A stretch of 55,824 bases of DNA from Bacteroidales bacterium (GTDB taxonomy: Bacteria; Bacteroidota; Bacteroidia; Bacteroidales; Paludibacteraceae), in assembly GCA_012519425.1 (NCBI GenBank), contig JAAYQF010000029.1:1-55824 (forward strand), written 5' to 3'. The notes beneath the pieces were generated by a model. That model made no database searches. It was not told the origin of the DNA and saw only the letters and a program-made list of their open reading frames with translations. This document shows, one piece after another, positions 53,427 to 55,824 of the stretch (its first letter is position 1; each line of letters begins with the position of its first letter). A program made the position numbers and the translations under genes.

Positions 53427-54245
53427 TTGTACAAAGCTTCAGTCATCATATCAGTGTACAAGAATACTTCTTTTCTAAAAGCGGTATTGGATTCATTAAA
53501 ACTGCAAACAGAGCGGAATTTTGAGATTATTATATCCGAGGATGGTTGTCATGAGACTATGAAAAATTTTGTTGCAGCTTATGCTTTTGAGCATGATTAT
53601 CAGCATACGACGCAGGAAGATTTAGGGTGGAGGAAAAACAAGGCACTCAACAATGCCGTACGCCATGCTCGCTCCGAATGGCTGATTTTTGTCGATGGAG
53701 ATTGCGTGTTACATCCGCGTTTTGTAGAAATGCACTTGCGTTATGCCGAAGAAAATACCATATTGTCCGGAAGACGCGTGAAATTAGATGAGTCTACATC
53801 TGCTTACTTAATGAATAACACGCCGCAATCTGTTCTGAAAATGCCGGCTGTTTTATGGAAGAAACTTTTGTTTGGGAAGGGTGCTATCATAAATATAGAA
53901 GAGAGTTTTTACTTTAATCCTCGAAGTATTCTGGGATTTATACGCGCTTTACGTACCACTAAATACCTGCGCGGATGCAATATGTCCTTTTCAAAAAAAG
54001 CAATTTATGCCATCAACGGTTTTGATGAAAGCTTTGTTTTACCTGCTGAAGGAGAAGATACTGATTTGTTGTGGAGGTTTTTAGCTGCCGGCTTTAGATT
54101 AAAATCTGTAAGAAGTGTGGCTATTCAATATCATTTGTTCCATGTCCCAACGTGGAACGACAATGATGAGAATAAAAAGAAAGTGCAGGCTAAAATGGAA
54201 AGGAATGAGTACTTTTGCAAGCAGGGGTTGATTGCTCAAGAGTGA
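53427..54245 (+). CDS. Family 2 glycosyltransferase
   Basis: This 272-residue GT-A enzyme probably adds a sugar to a lipid-linked oligosaccharide. The nucleotide-binding start S-V-I-I-S-V-Y-K-N and E-D-G are followed by V-D-G-D-C-V-L (DxD-like) near residue 90 and a galactosyltransferase-like C-terminal segment with F-D-E-S-F and G-E-D-T-D. No ATG exists in frame upstream before a stop; the codon at 53427 is TTG, so a TTG start is assigned. It is divergent from the sugar transferase. Confidence 0.85.
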   Translation: MYKASVIISVYKNTSFLKAVLDSLKLQTERNFEIIISEDGCHETMKNFVAAYAFEHDYQHTTQEDLGWRKNKALNNAVRHARSEWLIFVDGDCVLHPRFVEMHLRYAEENTILSGRRVKLDESTSAYLMNNTPQSVLKMPAVLWKKLLFGKGAIINIEESFYFNPRSILGFIRALRTTKYLRGCNMSFSKKAIYAINGFDESFVLPAEGEDTDLLWRFLAAGFRLKSVRSVAIQYHLFHVPTWNDNDENKKKVQAKMERNEYFCKQGLIAQE

Positions 54246-54317
54246 TACGTGTTCCGAGGTCCGTGATAGCGGGGTCGTGGGTTCAATAAATAGTAAATCG
54301 TCTAAAATAGATTATTT

Positions 54318-55824
54318 ATGTGGAATTTAAAAAAACAATCTGTCTGTTTTCTAATGCTAATTATTGGGATACCTTTGTTAGCGCAGGAAAAAATCATGTC
54401 GGACATGGAGTCTTATTATGATTTTTTGGCTTTGGATGGTTTTACGGAGCGGGCGTATTTGAATTATCGCACTTTATCTGATTCAAAATGGACCGTCAAT
54501 CAACAGGCAGGTGATATGTGGAAACAACAAATTGATTTTCAAAAAGTATCTAGGTCTAAAGCTTTGAAAATATACGGTCCGGAATGTTTGGTTTCGTATA
54601 ACAGTACTGCTCCTTATGGGCAAAACGACGGGTTACTTTGGCAAGGGAAAGGTTTAAATACTTATTTGTCAGCTGGATTACGTTTTGAAAAATATGGGTT
54701 TGAGTTGACCTTGAAACCGGAAATAGCTTATTCGATGAATCAAAATTTTGAGTTTGTGCCTCCGGCTTATTCCGGGAGTTTGTATGAAGAGAAAGCAGCG
54801 GTTTACGGTTATTATGGAACTCGATACGTTGATGCGCCTCAGCGTTTTGGTAACAAAGCCTTTGTAAATTACGGATGGGGTGATTCGGAGATACGTTATT
54901 CGTATAAAGCTTTTACTGTGGGATTTGGCTCTCAATATGTCTGGGTGGGTCCATCCCGGATCAATCCTATTCTGCATAGCAACCATGCACCTTCTTATCC
55001 TAAGGTTGATATTGGTATACGCAAGGCCGGTCTTCGTTTTGGGAAAGTCAACATAGGAGAAATAGAAGCCCGTCTTTGGCTGGGTCAGTTGCGCGAATCC
55101 GATTATTTTGACAATGACGAAAGTAATAACAATACGCTTTACACGGCTTTGTCGGTAGGGTATGCGCCTTCTTTTCTGAAAGGATTGGTTCTGACGGCAA
55201 ATCGAAATTATTTATCTCCATGGAAGTCGGAGTCTTTAAAAGCTGTGCTCGATTTGTTTTATATTCCCTGGAAATTGAGTGGTGCACGTGATGTGTGGGA
55301 TCAGCGCGCATCCATCGGTTTGAATTATTTGCTGCCTGCATCTGGTTTTGAGGTCTATACAGAAATCGGTTTGAATGACTACAGTCCGAGCGTATATGGT
55401 TATATCCGCTATCCCTTCCACAGCATGGTTTATACGTCAGGTATGAGAAAATCAGTGCCCATGCATTTGTTATCTCAAAGCATGAGGGGTGAGTTGATGC
55501 TGGAAGTAAGTAATTTAGAAATGTCGCAAGATTTTCAGTTCCAGTGGGCTGGAACCTTTTATGCGCACCATCAGATGAAACAAGGCTATACCAACCGTGG
55601 GCAATGGTTGGGAGCAGGTAACGGAACCGGAGGAAATAGTCAGTATATAGGTTTCAAGGTATATCACCAGAAAGGGTATGTAAATGTTTTTGCACATCGT
55701 ACAAATCCGGACAATGATTATATATATCAGTATTCTGTTGGAACAATAAATACAGATTCAGTTTACACAGCAAATATGGGCAAAATAAAAACAAAAGATC
55801 AGATAAACAACTTTAAGGCAGTTG
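54318..55824 (+). CDS. Wzi-like capsule assembly outer-membrane protein (3' end beyond window)
   Basis: The frame runs open from ATG 54318 to the window end, at least 502 codons, with no stop. A signal peptide (N-L-K-K-Q-S-V-C-F-L-M-L-I-I-G) precedes a beta-barrel-like sequence with repeated aromatic strands; the block F-T-V-G-F-G-S-Q-Y-V-W-V-G-P and the I-L-H-S-N-H-A-P motif are those of the Cap_assem_Wzi family in Bacteroidota. It should help attach or assemble surface polysaccharide. The 72-base spacer before it holds low-complexity words (GGTCCGTGA, GGGGTCGTGGG). Confidence 0.82.
   Translation, partial: MWNLKKQSVCFLMLIIGIPLLAQEKIMSDMESYYDFLALDGFTERAYLNYRTLSDSKWTVNQQAGDMWKQQIDFQKVSRSKALKIYGPECLVSYNSTAPYGQNDGLLWQGKGLNTYLSAGLRFEKYGFELTLKPEIAYSMNQNFEFVPPAYSGSLYEEKAAVYGYYGTRYVDAPQRFGNKAFVNYGWGDSEIRYSYKAFTVGFGSQYVWVGPSRINPILHSNHAPSYPKVDIGIRKAGLRFGKVNIGEIEARLWLGQLRESDYFDNDESNNNTLYTALSVGYAPSFLKGLVLTANRNYLSPWKSESLKAVLDLFYIPWKLSGARDVWDQRASIGLNYLLPASGFEVYTEIGLNDYSPSVYGYIRYPFHSMVYTSGMRKSVPMHLLSQSMRGELMLEVSNLEMSQDFQFQWAGTFYAHHQMKQGYTNRGQWLGAGNGTGGNSQYIGFKVYHQKGYVNVFAHRTNPDNDYIYQYSVGTINTDSVYTANMGKIKTKDQINNFKAV

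Noticed and set aside
1-55824. CRISPR array, prophage or toxin-antitoxin pair
   Set aside because: No regularly spaced repeats, phage structural genes or characteristic small gene pairs were seen.

Overview
The window reads as chromosomal DNA of a Bacteroidota bacterium, most likely order Bacteroidales, that has a type IX secretion system (T9SS). The support is SusC/SusD receptors, an ECF sigma/FecR pair, five proteins with T9SS C-terminal sorting domains, a TonB receptor paired with a DUF4249 lipoprotein, many promoters of the Bacteroidota form TTTG-N19/20-TAnnTTTG, very weak Shine-Dalgarno signals, and moderately low GC. Genus cannot be fixed from sequence alone. No rRNA, CRISPR array, prophage or transposase gene was seen.

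Layout. 1-5.1 kb (mostly minus strand): thioredoxin, DNA polymerase III alpha and shikimate kinase. 5.1-19.2 kb: a TonB receptor upstream of aroK; a DnaJ/TerB protein, a DUF2007 protein and a Wzx-like flippase in one operon; RNase HI; tRNA-Arg(CCT); a LolD-like ATPase; a YgjP-type metallopeptidase; metG; an acidic lipoprotein; and a TonB receptor/DUF4249 pair. 19.2-25.8 kb (plus strand): a TPR protein flanked by degenerate inverted low-complexity DNA, then DedA, AroE, an AI-2E transporter, a low-molecular-weight phosphatase, a Glu-rich protein and RsmI.

26.1-48.2 kb is the most interesting part, a 22-kb one-way locus. It holds an ECF sigma factor, a FecR anti-sigma factor, an STN-domain SusC (frameshifted as given), SusD, two T9SS-sorted proteins of binding or unknown role, three endonuclease/exonuclease/phosphatase (EEP) family enzymes, a calcineurin-like phosphoesterase, an organophosphate:phosphate-antiporter-like MFS carrier with both phosphate-binding arginines, a beta-helix/SASA esterase fusion and an SGNH esterase. 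No glycoside hydrolase or polysaccharide lyase family was recognised. I infer an uptake locus for an acylated phosphoester substrate (phospholipid head groups, glycerophosphodiester or teichoic-type polymers, or phosphorylated glycans), in which surface phosphoesterases and esterases release an organophosphate that the carrier imports. Two copies of a small repeat with terminal inverted repeats, in opposite orientation, bracket two of its genes.

48.2-55.8 kb: argC, tRNA-Phe(GAA) with its own promoter and terminator, then surface-polysaccharide genes: a UDP-glucuronate 4-epimerase-like protein, UDP-glucose 6-dehydrogenase, an initiating sugar-phosphate transferase, a family 2 glycosyltransferase with a TTG start, and a Wzi-like outer-membrane protein cut by the window end.
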